Assembly: GCA_902492995.1 (NCBI GenBank)
Contig: CABUNR010000009.1
Span: 1 to 42,988, forward strand
Length of the DNA: 42,988 nt
Direction: 5' to 3'
From: OMSK01 sp902492995
Lineage (GTDB): Bacteria; Bacillota_I; Bacilli_A; RF39; UBA660
Numbering within the stretch: the first letter of the stretch is position 1; each line of letters starts with the position of its first letter. Of this stretch, positions 16,303 to 24,204 are shown one piece after another. The position numbers were made by a program, and so were the translations under genes. The notes below the pieces were generated by a model, which worked only from the letters and a program-made list of their open reading frames with translations, did no database searches and was not told where the DNA came from.

Positions 16303-16566
16303 ATGCCAAAAAAGCAAATTAATAGAAGACAAAAGACAGAAGAAAATACTTCAAATAAAAAGTCTGCTATAGAAGTAGAAGGTAAAGTATTAGATGTTTT
16401 ACCTGGAGGTCAATTCAGAGTAGAACTTGAAAATAAACATACTGTAATAGCTCACGTTTCTGGTAAAATCCGAATGAACTATATTCGCATTTTACCAGGT
16501 GATACAGTAACTATTGAATTATCAGAATATGATTTAACACGTGGGCGTATAACCTATAGAAAATAG
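16303..16566 (+). CDS. infA: Translation initiation factor IF-1
   Basis: 87 residues, about 15 longer than usual. The OB-fold body (AIEVEGKVLDVLPGGQFRVE to the LTRGRITYRK end) is standard. The extra part is a basic, polar N-terminal extension (residues 1-20, KKQINRRQKTEEN). AGAGGTGA sits 7 nt ahead of ATG 16303, and no good internal start exists, so the extension is probably real. IF-1 blocks the A site during initiation. Confidence 0.94.
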   Translation: MPKKQINRRQKTEENTSNKKSAIEVEGKVLDVLPGGQFRVELENKHTVIAHVSGKIRMNYIRILPGDTVTIELSEYDLTRGRITYRK

Positions 16567-16576
16567 GAGGGATAAT

Positions 16577-16690
16577 ATGAAAGTAAGACCATCAGTGAAA
16601 AAAATGTGTGATAAATGTAGAATTATCAGAAGAAATGGAAAAGTTATAGTAATTTGTAGCAATCCAAAACATAAACAAAGACAAGGTTAA
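16577..16690 (+). CDS. rpmJ: 50S ribosomal protein bL36, zinc type
   Basis: 37 residues, MKVRPSVKKMCDKCRIIRR at the start. Zinc ligands are CxxC (residues 11-14), a later Cys and the His of CSNPKH. The SD is AGGAGG. It is 10 nt after infA and 14 nt before rpsM, the usual place. Confidence 0.96.
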   Translation: MKVRPSVKKMCDKCRIIRRNGKVIVICSNPKHKQRQG

Positions 16691-16704
16691 TAAGGAGGTG
16701 TTTT

Positions 16705-17070
16705 ATGGCACGTATTAAAGGTGTAGATATACCAGATAAAAAAAGAATTGAAATTGCATTAACTTACATTTATGGAATAGGTAGAAGTTTATCTAATCAA
16801 ATATTAAAGGATGCAAATGTTGACCCAAACAAAAGAGCAGGAAAACTAGATAATGAAGAATTAAATCGCATTCGTGAACAAATAGAAAAATATACTATTG
16901 AAGGTGATTTAAGACGTGAAGTAAATATGAATATAAAAACAAAGATGGAAATCAATTCATATCAAGGAATACGTCATAAAAAAGGATTACCTGTTAGAGG
17001 TCAAAGAACTAGTAGAAATGCTAGAACTCGTAAAGGAAAAGGAAAAACAGTAGCTAATAAGAAAAAATAA
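16705..17070 (+). CDS. rpsM: 30S ribosomal protein uS13
   Basis: 121 residues. It starts ARIKGVDIPDKKRIEIALTY with the helix-two-turn-helix GIGRS, and ends GLPVRGQRTSRNARTRKGK. S13 sits in the head at inter-subunit bridges. The SD is AAGGAGG. Confidence 0.98.
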   Translation: MARIKGVDIPDKKRIEIALTYIYGIGRSLSNQILKDANVDPNKRAGKLDNEELNRIREQIEKYTIEGDLRREVNMNIKTKMEINSYQGIRHKKGLPVRGQRTSRNARTRKGKGKTVANKKK

Positions 17071-17095
17071 TAGTAACTGAAAAGGAGGTTATAAA

Positions 17096-17479
17096 ATGGC
17101 TTATAAACCAAGAAAACGTAAAGTTAAAAAGAATGTACCAGAAGGTAAAGCATTTATTCATTCAACTTTTAATAATACTATAGTAACTATAAGTGATAAA
17201 GAGGGAAATGCAATAAGTTGGGCTTCAGCTGGTACTTTAGGATTTAAAGGAAGTAAAAAATCAACTCCATTTGCCGCTGGTATGGCTGCAGAAGCAGCTG
17301 GAAAGGCAGCATATGATATGGGAATGAGAAAAGTTGAAGTTTATGTTAAAGGATTAGGATCTGGGCGTGAAACAGCTATTCGTTCACTACAAACAGCTGG
17401 TCTTGAAATTTCTTCAATTAATGATGTAACACCTGTACCACATAACGGATGTCGTCCACCAAAACGTCCACGTGGATAA
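17096..17479 (+). CDS. rpsK: 30S ribosomal protein uS11
   Basis: 127 residues. Typical blocks are AFIHSTFNNTIVTISDKEGN and the C-terminal DVTPVPHNGCRPPKRPRG. S11 forms the platform near the E site. An AAAGGAGG SD lies upstream. Confidence 0.98.
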   Translation: MAYKPRKRKVKKNVPEGKAFIHSTFNNTIVTISDKEGNAISWASAGTLGFKGSKKSTPFAAGMAAEAAGKAAYDMGMRKVEVYVKGLGSGRETAIRSLQTAGLEISSINDVTPVPHNGCRPPKRPRG

Positions 17480-17499
17480 TAGAAAGGGAGTGTACAAAA

Positions 17500-18450
17500 G
17501 TGTTAAATTTTGAAAAACCAATTTATAAAATAACTGATTATATTGAAAGCAATAATTATGGAAAATTTGAATTAGAACCACTTGAAAGAGGATTTGGAAT
17601 TACTATTGGAAACGCTTTGAGAAGAGTTATGTTATCAAATATGCCTGGTAGTGCTATTGTAGCTGTTAGAATTGATGGAGTTATGCATGAATTCCAAACT
17701 ATTGATGGTGTAAGAGAAGATGTAACTTCAATAATTTTAAATTTAAAAGGAATTGTTTTAAAAAATAACTCAGATGAGGTAAAAACATTAACTTTAAATG
17801 CTGAAGAGGAAGGCGTTGTAAAAGCTTCTGCAATTAAAGCAGATGCTGATGTAGAAATTGTTAATCCAGATCATGTAATAGCAACTTTATCAAAAGGTGG
17901 TAAATTAAATATTGAGCTTATTGTTGCAAATGGTAGAGGATATGTCCAAGCTAATGAAAATAAAAAATTTATTGAAAATTTAAAAGTTGGATTTATTCCA
18001 ATTGATTCAAATTATTCTCCAATTGAAAGAATAAGCTATGATGTAGAAAATGCACGTGTTGGACAAGATGCTAATTTCGACAAATTAATTATGTATGTTA
18101 GTACTAAAGGATCTATTCGTCCAGAAGAAGCAATGGCTTTAGGTGCTAAAATACTAATTGAACATTTTAATGTTTTAACAGAACTTTCTGAAATAGCTGA
18201 TATGACTGGAATTATGACAGCAAAACAAGAGGATTCAAAATTAAAGAAATTAGAAACTTCTATAGATGATTTAGATTTTTCTGTAAGAGCTTATAATTGC
18301 TTAAAAAGAGCTGGAATTAATACATTAGGTGATTTAACAGAAAAATCAGAATTAGAAATGATGAAAATACGTAATTTAGGTAAAAAATCTTTAAAAGAAG
18401 TAATTGATAAAATAAAAGATATGGGACTTAAATTCCGTGAAGATGATTAA
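17500..18450 (+). CDS. rpoA: RNA polymerase alpha subunit
   Basis: 316 residues from GTG 17500, preceded by AAAGGGAG; the open frame further upstream lies inside rpsK and is not needed. The N-terminal dimerisation domain shows the ERGFGITIGNALRRVMLSN signature (about residues 28-46). The C-terminal domain carries the helix-hairpin-helix CLKRAGINTLGDL and RNLGKKSLKEV, which contact UP elements and activators. Confidence 0.97.
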   Translation: MLNFEKPIYKITDYIESNNYGKFELEPLERGFGITIGNALRRVMLSNMPGSAIVAVRIDGVMHEFQTIDGVREDVTSIILNLKGIVLKNNSDEVKTLTLNAEEEGVVKASAIKADADVEIVNPDHVIATLSKGGKLNIELIVANGRGYVQANENKKFIENLKVGFIPIDSNYSPIERISYDVENARVGQDANFDKLIMYVSTKGSIRPEEAMALGAKILIEHFNVLTELSEIADMTGIMTAKQEDSKLKKLETSIDDLDFSVRAYNCLKRAGINTLGDLTEKSELEMMKIRNLGKKSLKEVIDKIKDMGLKFREDD

Positions 18451-18464
18451 TAAGGAGGTATATT

Positions 18465-18821
18465 ATGGCTTATAGAAAATTAGGACGTACATGTAAACAT
18501 AGAAGAAGTATGCTTGCTAATTTAACTAAAGACCTTATTATGAATGAAAGAATCGAAACAACAGAAACAAGAGCAAAAGAAACTCGTAAATTTGTTGATA
18601 AAATGATTACTTATGGTAAAAAAGGTGATTTAGTTTCAAGAAGAAAAGCACTAGCTTTTATGCAAAATGATAAAGAAGCCACTAAAAAAGTATTTGATGA
18701 CTTAGCAGTAAGATATGCAAATAGAAATGGTGGATATACTAGAATTCTAAAATTAGATGAACGTAGAGGAGACGACGCGTTAATGGTTGTTTTAGAATTA
18801 GTTGAAGGGGACACTAAATAG
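18465..18821 (+). CDS. rplQ: 50S ribosomal protein bL17
   Basis: 118 residues. It starts AYRKLGRTCKHRRSMLANL, the family-typical N-terminus. It is the last gene of the super-operon; its stop lies in the loop of the terminator hairpin. Confidence 0.97.
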   Translation: MAYRKLGRTCKHRRSMLANLTKDLIMNERIETTETRAKETRKFVDKMITYGKKGDLVSRRKALAFMQNDKEATKKVFDDLAVRYANRNGGYTRILKLDERRGDDALMVVLELVEGDTK

Positions 18822-18833
18822 TGTCTTTTTTTT
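18810..18833 (+). terminator. Terminator of the ribosomal super-operon
   Basis: A 6-bp stem GACACT/AGTGTC (18810-18815 with 18820-18825) with an AAAT loop is followed by T8. Confidence 0.85.
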
Positions 18834-18842
18834 ATAAATGAT

Positions 18843-18871
18843 TTGAAATTACTAAATTTATATTATATAAT
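18843..18871 (+). promoter_or_regulatory. Promoter of the dehydrogenase/pilin pair
   Basis: TTGAAA (18843-18848), a 17-nt spacer and TATAAT (18866-18871). The -10 ends 16 nt before the start codon, so the transcript would begin almost at the SD. Confidence 0.75.
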
Positions 18872-18887
18872 GTAAATAGGTGATATT

Positions 18888-19640
18888 ATGAAGGCATTAA
18901 TAACAGGTGCTAGCTCTGGTATAGGTGCAGATTTAGCTAGAGTACTAAGTGATATGGGATACGATCTAATTTTAGTAGCAAGAAGAAAAACAAGATTAAG
19001 TAAATTGAAATCTGAATTAAATACTAATGTTGACATTATAAATATGGATATATCTAGTACTTTTAATTGTATGGAATTGTATAATAAAGTTAAAAATGAA
19101 GATATAGAAATTCTTATAAATTGTGCAGGATTTGGTGTTTTTGGTGAATTTACATCAACTTCTCTTGATAAGGAGCTTGATATGATTGATACTAATATAA
19201 AAGGATTACATATTTTAACAAAATTATTTTTACAGGATTTCACAAAAAGAAATAGAGGCTATATTTTAAATGTTGCAAGTTCAGCTGCATTTGCACTAGG
19301 GCCATTAATGGCTAGCTACTATGCTTCTAAAGCATATGTATTAAGGCTTAGTGAAGCTATATATGGTGAATTAAGGGAGATTAAAAGCAATGTTGGAATA
19401 TCTGTTTTATGTCCTGGACCTGTTGATACGGAATTTAATAAAGTAGCAAAAGTTAAATTTAGTATTAAACCATTATCTAGCAAGTATGTGGCTTCATATG
19501 CTATAGATAGAATGTTTAAGAAAAAACTTGTTATTATACCAGGAACTTTAATGAAACTAAATTATATATTTAATAGATTTATTCCAAAAAAGTTGTTATT
19601 AAAAATAAATTATAATGTTCAATCAAAAAAGGAAGTATAA
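18888..19640 (+). CDS. Short-chain dehydrogenase/reductase
   Basis: 250 residues with a classical Rossmann layout. The cofactor loop is TGASSGIG (residues 6-13). ARR at residues 31-33 after the second strand suggests an NADP(H) preference. The NAG motif reads NCAG (78-81). The catalytic set is Ser131/132 and Y144xxxK148. It resembles DltE/YqjQ-type reductases; the substrate cannot be told. The C-terminal part is longer than in minimal SDRs and has a hydrophobic patch. It is followed 1 nt later by a pilin-like gene, probably co-transcribed. Confidence 0.88.
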   Translation: MKALITGASSGIGADLARVLSDMGYDLILVARRKTRLSKLKSELNTNVDIINMDISSTFNCMELYNKVKNEDIEILINCAGFGVFGEFTSTSLDKELDMIDTNIKGLHILTKLFLQDFTKRNRGYILNVASSAAFALGPLMASYYASKAYVLRLSEAIYGELREIKSNVGISVLCPGPVDTEFNKVAKVKFSIKPLSSKYVASYAIDRMFKKKLVIIPGTLMKLNYIFNRFIPKKLLLKINYNVQSKKEV

Positions 19641-19641
19641 T

Positions 19642-20022
19642 ATGAATAAAAAAGGACTAACACTTATTGAATTAATTACAGTACTTGTTGTAATATCAAT
19701 TATTGCTCTTATTACAATTCCTATAATAACAAAAACGATGAATAAATCAAAAGAACAAACAAATCTATTAGAAGAATCTAGTATAACTGAAGCGGCAAAA
19801 TCATATGTTGCAAAAAATATTGGAATTACGCTATTTTTAGATACAGAAAATGAAAAGGAAATAATTACTTTAAAGGTATTATCTGATGAAGGATATTTAA
19901 AAGGAAATTTAAAAAATCCAAAGACAAATAAAGATTATGATTTAGAAAAATCAACAATTATAGTAACAAGAAAACAAAATAATTATAGTTATACACTTAA
20001 TTTAGTAGATCAAACATCTTAA
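19642..20022 (+). CDS. Type IV pilin-like (pseudopilin) protein
   Basis: 126 residues from ATG 19642, which has GGAAG ahead of it; an upstream open frame lies inside the dehydrogenase. The N-terminus KKGLTLIELITVLVVISIIALI has the prepilin cleavage signature (Gly5, with Glu at +5 of the mature protein) and a single hydrophobic helix, as in ComGC/GspG-type pseudopilins. The rest is a short charged domain. No prepilin peptidase, ATPase or platform protein is nearby, so its assembly partners must lie elsewhere if they exist. Confidence 0.75.
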   Translation: MNKKGLTLIELITVLVVISIIALITIPIITKTMNKSKEQTNLLEESSITEAAKSYVAKNIGITLFLDTENEKEIITLKVLSDEGYLKGNLKNPKTNKDYDLEKSTIIVTRKQNNYSYTLNLVDQTS

Positions 20023-20037
20023 TAGATGTTTTTTTTT
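20012..20037 (+). terminator. Terminator after the pilin-like gene
   Basis: An 8-bp stem AAACATCT/AGATGTTT (20012-20019 with 20024-20031) with a TAAT loop and a long T-run. It includes the stop codon. Confidence 0.85.
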
Positions 20038-20045
20038 AAATATAA

Positions 20046-20074
20046 TTGTAAAACAAATTAAAATATATTATAAT
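20046..20074 (+). promoter_or_regulatory. ECF/truA operon promoter
   Basis: TTGTAA (20046-20051), a 17-nt spacer and TATAAT (20069-20074), 19 nt before the ATG at 20094. Confidence 0.65.
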
Positions 20075-20093
20075 ATACTCTATGGGTGGTTTT

Positions 20094-20885
20094 ATGGATA
20101 ATATTTTGGAGATAAATGATTTAAATTTTGAATACAATGATAAAATTATATTTGATAATTTAAATTTAAAGATTAAAAAAAATACATTTACAACCATAAT
20201 TGGTCAAAATGATTGTGGAAAAACGACTTTATGTAAAATTCTACTTGGAATTCTTAAAGCAGAATCTGATATAATGATAAACAAAATTAGATTAAATCCT
20301 AATAATATCAAAAAAATAAGAAAAAATATTGGATATGCTCCAAGTTTTACAAGTGAATTTATAATGATGGATACAGTTTATGATGAAATAGTATCAGCTG
20401 TACCAAATTATAAAAAATCTGATTTTGAACAATTATTAAAAGAATTTGATTTTGCAGGATTATTAACAAAAAATCCAAAAAATTTAAGTGGTGGTGAACA
20501 ACAAATAATGTATATAATTTCCATTTTATTAAAGCATCCAAAAATAATAATATTTAATAAATCATTTGATATGGTAGATAATTTGACAAAGGATAAATTA
20601 TTAAAATTTTTAAAAAAAATGACAAAAGAACAAAATATAACAATTATTAATTTTACAAATGATACTGAAGATGTAGTATATGGTGATTATATTGCTATTA
20701 TGGCGGATAAAAAAATTATTATAAATGAAAGAAAAGAAATTCTTTTAAATGATGAAAAATTGTTTAAAAAGTTAAATCTGCAGTTACCATTTATGGCCCA
20801 ATTATCCAAAAAATTAAGTTATTATAATCTTTTAAATAATGTGGAACTTGATATGAATAAAATGGTGAATAAAATATGGAAATAA
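20094..20885 (+). CDS. ecfA1: ECF transporter ATPase with degenerate catalytic motifs
   Basis: 263 residues from ATG 20094, where GGGTGG is the SD; an ATG at 20082 is in frame but lies in that SD. It has the ABC fold, but its own nucleotide-handling residues are changed. Walker A reads GQNDCGKTT (37-45, second Gly to Asp). The Q-loop Gln is missing (YAPSFTSEF, 81-89). Walker B plus catalytic Glu reads IIIFNKSF instead of IIILDEPT (151-158). The H-switch reads FTND instead of SHD. The signature LSGGEQQ (131-137) is intact. It should still lend its signature to the partner's ATP site but probably cannot hydrolyse ATP itself. It overlaps the next ATPase by 10 nt. Confidence 0.88.
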   Translation: MDNILEINDLNFEYNDKIIFDNLNLKIKKNTFTTIIGQNDCGKTTLCKILLGILKAESDIMINKIRLNPNNIKKIRKNIGYAPSFTSEFIMMDTVYDEIVSAVPNYKKSDFEQLLKEFDFAGLLTKNPKNLSGGEQQIMYIISILLKHPKIIIFNKSFDMVDNLTKDKLLKFLKKMTKEQNITIINFTNDTEDVVYGDYIAIMADKKIIINERKEILLNDEKLFKKLNLQLPFMAQLSKKLSYYNLLNNVELDMNKMVNKIWK

Positions 20886-21685
20886 AAATAGAAAATTTAT
20901 ATTTTAAATATACAGATACAAATTATATTTTAGAAGATATTAATTTAATGATAAAAAATAATACAATTACTGGAATAATTGGCTCTAATGGAAGCGGAAA
21001 AACTACATTAGTTGATTTGATAGACGGTTTATTAAAACCAACAGCAGGAACAATTAAATATAATAATATGGATGTGTTTGATAGTAAAGAAATCGGTTAT
21101 TTATTTCAAAATCCGAAAAATCAATTTTTTTCGAGGACAGTTAAACAAGAATTACAATCAAGCGCTATTATTAATAATTATAAAGTAAACATTTTGGAAA
21201 AAAGAGTGCTAGATGTATTAAAAATCGTAAATTTAAACCAAGAAATATTATCAAAAAATCCTTTAATGTTAAGTAATAGTGAAGCAAAAAAGGTTGCACT
21301 TGCATCAATTCTTATGTATAATCCGAAATTAATAATATTAGATGAACCTACTTTAAATTTAGACGATAAATCTAAATTAGAATTTGTTAAACTAATAAAA
21401 ATGTTAAAAAATAGATATAATAAAACAGTAATAATTGTATCTCATGATATTGATTTGTTACATAAAATAGTAGATAATGTTGTTGTTTTATTTAGGGGAA
21501 AAAAGGTATTAGAAGGTAATAAATATGATGTTTTTAAAAATACTAAAAATTTAAAAAAATATGGCTTATTACCACCAAAAATAATAATGTTTTCGAATAA
21601 GGTATTAAATAAAAAAAATATTAAATTAGGTTATAGAGATGATATAAATGATTTAATAAAGGATATATATAGAAATGTTTACTAA
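20876..21685 (+). CDS. ecfA2: ECF transporter ATPase with intact catalytic motifs
   Basis: 269 residues. Walker A GSNGSGKTT (36-44), Q-loop Gln78 (YLFQNP), Walker B with Glu157 (LIILDEPT) and the H-switch His190 (VSHD) are all normal. The signature, however, reads LSNSEAKK (132-139) instead of LSGGQ. It therefore mirrors its partner: good catalytic residues, poor signature. Together they would make one canonical and one dead ATP site. It energises uptake of vitamins or metals through EcfT and unlinked S components. It overlaps ecfT by 11 nt. Confidence 0.9.
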   Translation: MEIKIENLYFKYTDTNYILEDINLMIKNNTITGIIGSNGSGKTTLVDLIDGLLKPTAGTIKYNNMDVFDSKEIGYLFQNPKNQFFSRTVKQELQSSAIINNYKVNILEKRVLDVLKIVNLNQEILSKNPLMLSNSEAKKVALASILMYNPKLIILDEPTLNLDDKSKLEFVKLIKMLKNRYNKTVIIVSHDIDLLHKIVDNVVVLFRGKKVLEGNKYDVFKNTKNLKKYGLLPPKIIMFSNKVLNKKNIKLGYRDDINDLIKDIYRNVY

Positions 21686-22409
21686 TATAACAATAGGAAG
21701 ATATATCTATAAAAATTCACTAATTCATAAAATTCATCCTATAATTAAAATTCTTATAGCATTATTTATAATTACTGCATCATTAATATTTAACTATAGA
21801 AAAAATTTAATTTTAATATTATATGCCATTTTGTTAACATTTTTAACTAAAATTGACATAAAACAATATTTAAAAAATATATATGGATTAAGATATATAA
21901 TTATTTCTATTTTATTTATAAATTTATTATTTAATACACCAATTTTCAATACTATAAATACTATTGAAAAATTAATAATAATATTTATGGTATCATCAAT
22001 TTTAATGTATACAACAAACATAAATGAAATAAATTATGCAATAAATAGATTATTACAACCATTAAAAAAATTATCATTAGATATTGATAATATAAGCTTA
22101 ACATTAACAATTTCAATAAAATTTATATCTGTTATATTTGAACAATTTGATATTATATTTAAAGCATTTAAAAGCAGAGGGTATAAATTTAATGGAAGTC
22201 TTAAAGAAAAAATATATAAAATTAAGAATTTTATAAGTACATTATTTTATATGATTTTAAAAAAAGCAAATGATATATCTGATGTATTAGAAATTAGAAA
22301 TTATGATTTAAATAAAATTAATAGAAAACTTGCTAAAAAAATAAAAATAGGTGAATATTTAATATTAATAATGCATTTTTTTATATTAATTTTTATCATA
22401 GGAAGGTGA
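21675..22409 (+). CDS. ecfT: ECF transporter transmembrane subunit EcfT
   Basis: 244 residues with several membrane helices (about 24-60, 73-90, 99-115 and the C-terminal 226-242). EcfT proteins couple to the two ATPases through two Arg-containing motifs. The first is present as AFKSRGY (164-170). The second reads EIRNY (206-210), keeping the Arg but replacing the usual Gly. No S component is adjacent, which fits a shared, group II-type ECF module. It ends 4 nt before truA. Confidence 0.85.
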   Translation: MFTNITIGRYIYKNSLIHKIHPIIKILIALFIITASLIFNYRKNLILILYAILLTFLTKIDIKQYLKNIYGLRYIIISILFINLLFNTPIFNTINTIEKLIIIFMVSSILMYTTNINEINYAINRLLQPLKKLSLDIDNISLTLTISIKFISVIFEQFDIIFKAFKSRGYKFNGSLKEKIYKIKNFISTLFYMILKKANDISDVLEIRNYDLNKINRKLAKKIKIGEYLILIMHFFILIFIIGR

Positions 22410-22413
22410 AATA

Positions 22414-23151
22414 ATGCGTTATTTAATGACTTTTACATATGATGGTACTAATTACTTAGGATATCAAAAACAGCCAAATAAAAACACAATACAAGATCAA
22501 ATAGAAGGGGCATTATTAAAGATATTTAATGAAAAAATATCTATACATGCTTCAGGAAGAACAGATGCTAAAGTTCATGCCTTAAATCAAAAAGCACATT
22601 TTGACTTAAATAAAGATGTAGATTTATATAAATTAAAAAAATCAATTAATAGTTTAACTAACAATGATATTTATATAAAGAAAATAGAACAAGTAGATGA
22701 CAAATTTCATGCAAGATTTGATATTATAGAAAAAACATATATATATAAATTAAATATGGGTGATTATGATCCTATAAATAGAAATTATGTATATCAATAT
22801 AATAAAAGTTTAGATATAGATGCTATAAATAATTCAATTAAATATTTAATTGGAAATCATAATTTTAAGGCTTTTACTAAATCAAACATAGATATATCTG
22901 ATTATAATAGAACAATTTATAATATAGATTTAATAAAAGAAGATAATTTATTAATTTTAGTTTTTAGAGGAAGCGGATTTTTAAGATATATGGTTAGAAA
23001 TATTGTTGGGACATTAATTCAAATTGGTGAAGGAAAACTAGAACCATCGGTTATTCTAGAAATATTAAATAGCAAAGATAGAAAAAATGCTGGTAAAACA
23101 GCAAATCCAGAAGGATTATATTTAAAAGACGTAAAATATGGCAATAAATAA
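22414..23151 (+). CDS. truA: tRNA pseudouridine synthase A
   Basis: 245 residues. The catalytic Asp is residue 51 in SGRTDAKVHA. The family start (MTFTYDGTNYLGYQKQP) and the GSGFLRYMVRNIVGTLI block are clear. It makes pseudouridine at positions 38-40 of tRNA anticodon arms. The ecfA-ecfA-ecfT-truA-rplM-rpsI order is common in Bacillota. The SD is GGAAGGTGA. Confidence 0.96.
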   Translation: MRYLMTFTYDGTNYLGYQKQPNKNTIQDQIEGALLKIFNEKISIHASGRTDAKVHALNQKAHFDLNKDVDLYKLKKSINSLTNNDIYIKKIEQVDDKFHARFDIIEKTYIYKLNMGDYDPINRNYVYQYNKSLDIDAINNSIKYLIGNHNFKAFTKSNIDISDYNRTIYNIDLIKEDNLLILVFRGSGFLRYMVRNIVGTLIQIGEGKLEPSVILEILNSKDRKNAGKTANPEGLYLKDVKYGNK

Positions 23152-23160
23152 AATAAATTA

Positions 23161-23189
23161 TTGACTTTTTACTAGTTTTTTAATATAAT
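23161..23189 (+). promoter_or_regulatory. rplM-rpsI promoter
   Basis: TTGACT (23161-23166), a 17-nt spacer and TATAAT (23184-23189). It is one of the best promoter matches in the window. Confidence 0.8.
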
Positions 23190-23204
23190 TTTAATTGGTA
23201 CATT

Positions 23205-23260
23205 TTATTAATCCCATTAGAAATAGTTGTTGGGACCAACTATTTCAAAATCTATAAAAA
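23205..23260 (+). promoter_or_regulatory. L13-type leader RNA with possible pseudoknot
   Basis: A 9-bp stem AAATAGTTG/CAACTATTT (23221-23229 with 23237-23245) presents a TTGGGAC loop. The loop's TGGGA (23231-23235) is complementary to TCCCA just upstream (23212-23216), which would make an H-type pseudoknot. There is no T-tract, so it is not a terminator. Bacillota rplM genes are known to carry an autoregulatory L13 leader; this fits by position, but covariance was not tested. Confidence 0.55.
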
Positions 23261-23274
23261 GAAAGGGAATTTAT

Positions 23275-23706
23275 ATGAAAAATACATATATGCAAAAAAA
23301 AGAAGAAATCGTTCGTAATTGGTATGTAATTGATGCAGAAGGAATGCCACTTGGACGTGTTGCAACAAAAGCAGCTCATATTTTAAGAGGTAAAAATAAA
23401 CCAACATTTACACCACATGTTGATTGTGGAGATAATGTTATAATTATTAATGCATCAAAAATAGTTCTTACTGGTAATAAATTAAATGATAAAATTTATT
23501 ATAACCATAGTGGATACACTGGTGGACTTAGAGAAAGAACTGCAAAGGTTATGAAAGAAAATTATCCAGTTGAGATGATGGAAAGAGCAGTAAAAGGAAT
23601 GCTACCAAAAGGAAGACTTGGACGTCAAATGTATAGAAAGTTATTTGTGTATGCTGGAGCAGAACATCCACATGCAGCTCAACAACCAGTTGAGTTAAAA
23701 AAATAA
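23275..23706 (+). CDS. rplM: 50S ribosomal protein uL13
   Basis: 143 residues from ATG 23275, after AAAGGGAA; the open frame upstream runs through the leader hairpin and is not coding. Family blocks are NWYVIDAEGMPLGRVA, AAHILRGKNKP and GMLPKGRLGRQMYRKL. L13 is an early 50S assembly protein. It is followed 12 nt later by rpsI. Confidence 0.97.
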   Translation: MKNTYMQKKEEIVRNWYVIDAEGMPLGRVATKAAHILRGKNKPTFTPHVDCGDNVIIINASKIVLTGNKLNDKIYYNHSGYTGGLRERTAKVMKENYPVEMMERAVKGMLPKGRLGRQMYRKLFVYAGAEHPHAAQQPVELKK

Positions 23707-23718
23707 GGAGGAATATAA

Positions 23719-24135
23719 ATGGCAGATAAAAAAGTATATATTGGAACAGGAAGAAGAAAATCATCTGTAGCACAAGTTAAAATGGTTTCTGGAAAAGGAA
23801 AAATAACTGTAAATGGTAGAGATGTTAGAGATTTCTTCCCATATGAAACTAATGTTATGGATTTAATGCAACCTCTAGTATTAACTTCTACTGATGAAAT
23901 GTTTGATATTGACGTTAAAGTAAATGGTGGAGGATTCACTGGACAAACTGGTGCTATCCGTTTAGGTATTACAAGAGCTTTACTTGAATATGATAAACCA
24001 AATGAAGGTAATGAAGGATGTTTTAGATCAGTTCTTAAAAGAGCTGGATTTGTAACTCGTGATTCAAGAAGTAAAGAACGTAAAAAACCAGGTCTTAAAG
24101 CAGCTCGTAGAGCTCCACAATTCTCAAAAAGATAA
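23719..24135 (+). CDS. rpsI: 30S ribosomal protein uS9
   Basis: 138 residues. It has the IGTGRRKSSVAQVK N-terminus and the basic C-terminal tail ending in RAPQFSKR, whose last Arg/Lys contacts P-site tRNA. It ends the rplM-rpsI operon. Confidence 0.97.
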   Translation: MADKKVYIGTGRRKSSVAQVKMVSGKGKITVNGRDVRDFFPYETNVMDLMQPLVLTSTDEMFDIDVKVNGGGFTGQTGAIRLGITRALLEYDKPNEGNEGCFRSVLKRAGFVTRDSRSKERKKPGLKAARRAPQFSKR

Positions 24136-24145
24136 TATATGTATT

Positions 24146-24179
24146 AAAAGATATAATATTTACTATTATATCTTTTTTT
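24146..24179 (+). terminator. rpsI terminator
   Basis: A 13-bp stem (24146-24158 with 24164-24176) with a TTTAC loop and a T7 tail. Confidence 0.85.
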
Positions 24180-24180
24180 G

Positions 24181-24189
24181 TGTTATAAT
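24181..24189 (+). promoter_or_regulatory. Extended -10 promoter of the methyltransferase gene
   Basis: TGTTATAAT matches the TGnTATAAT extended -10 element. No good -35 is seen. It ends 16 nt before the start codon. Confidence 0.6.
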
Positions 24190-24204
24190 AAATTAGGTGA
24201 TTTT

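Noticed and set aside
17449..17499. Longer rpoA N-terminus
   Set aside because: It would overlap rpsK codons and lacks an SD; the GTG at 17500 has a good SD and gives the family start.
23221..23245. rplM leader hairpin as a terminator or T-box
   Set aside because: No T-tract follows, and no T-box specifier or conserved T-box sequence is present; GGGACC alone is not enough.
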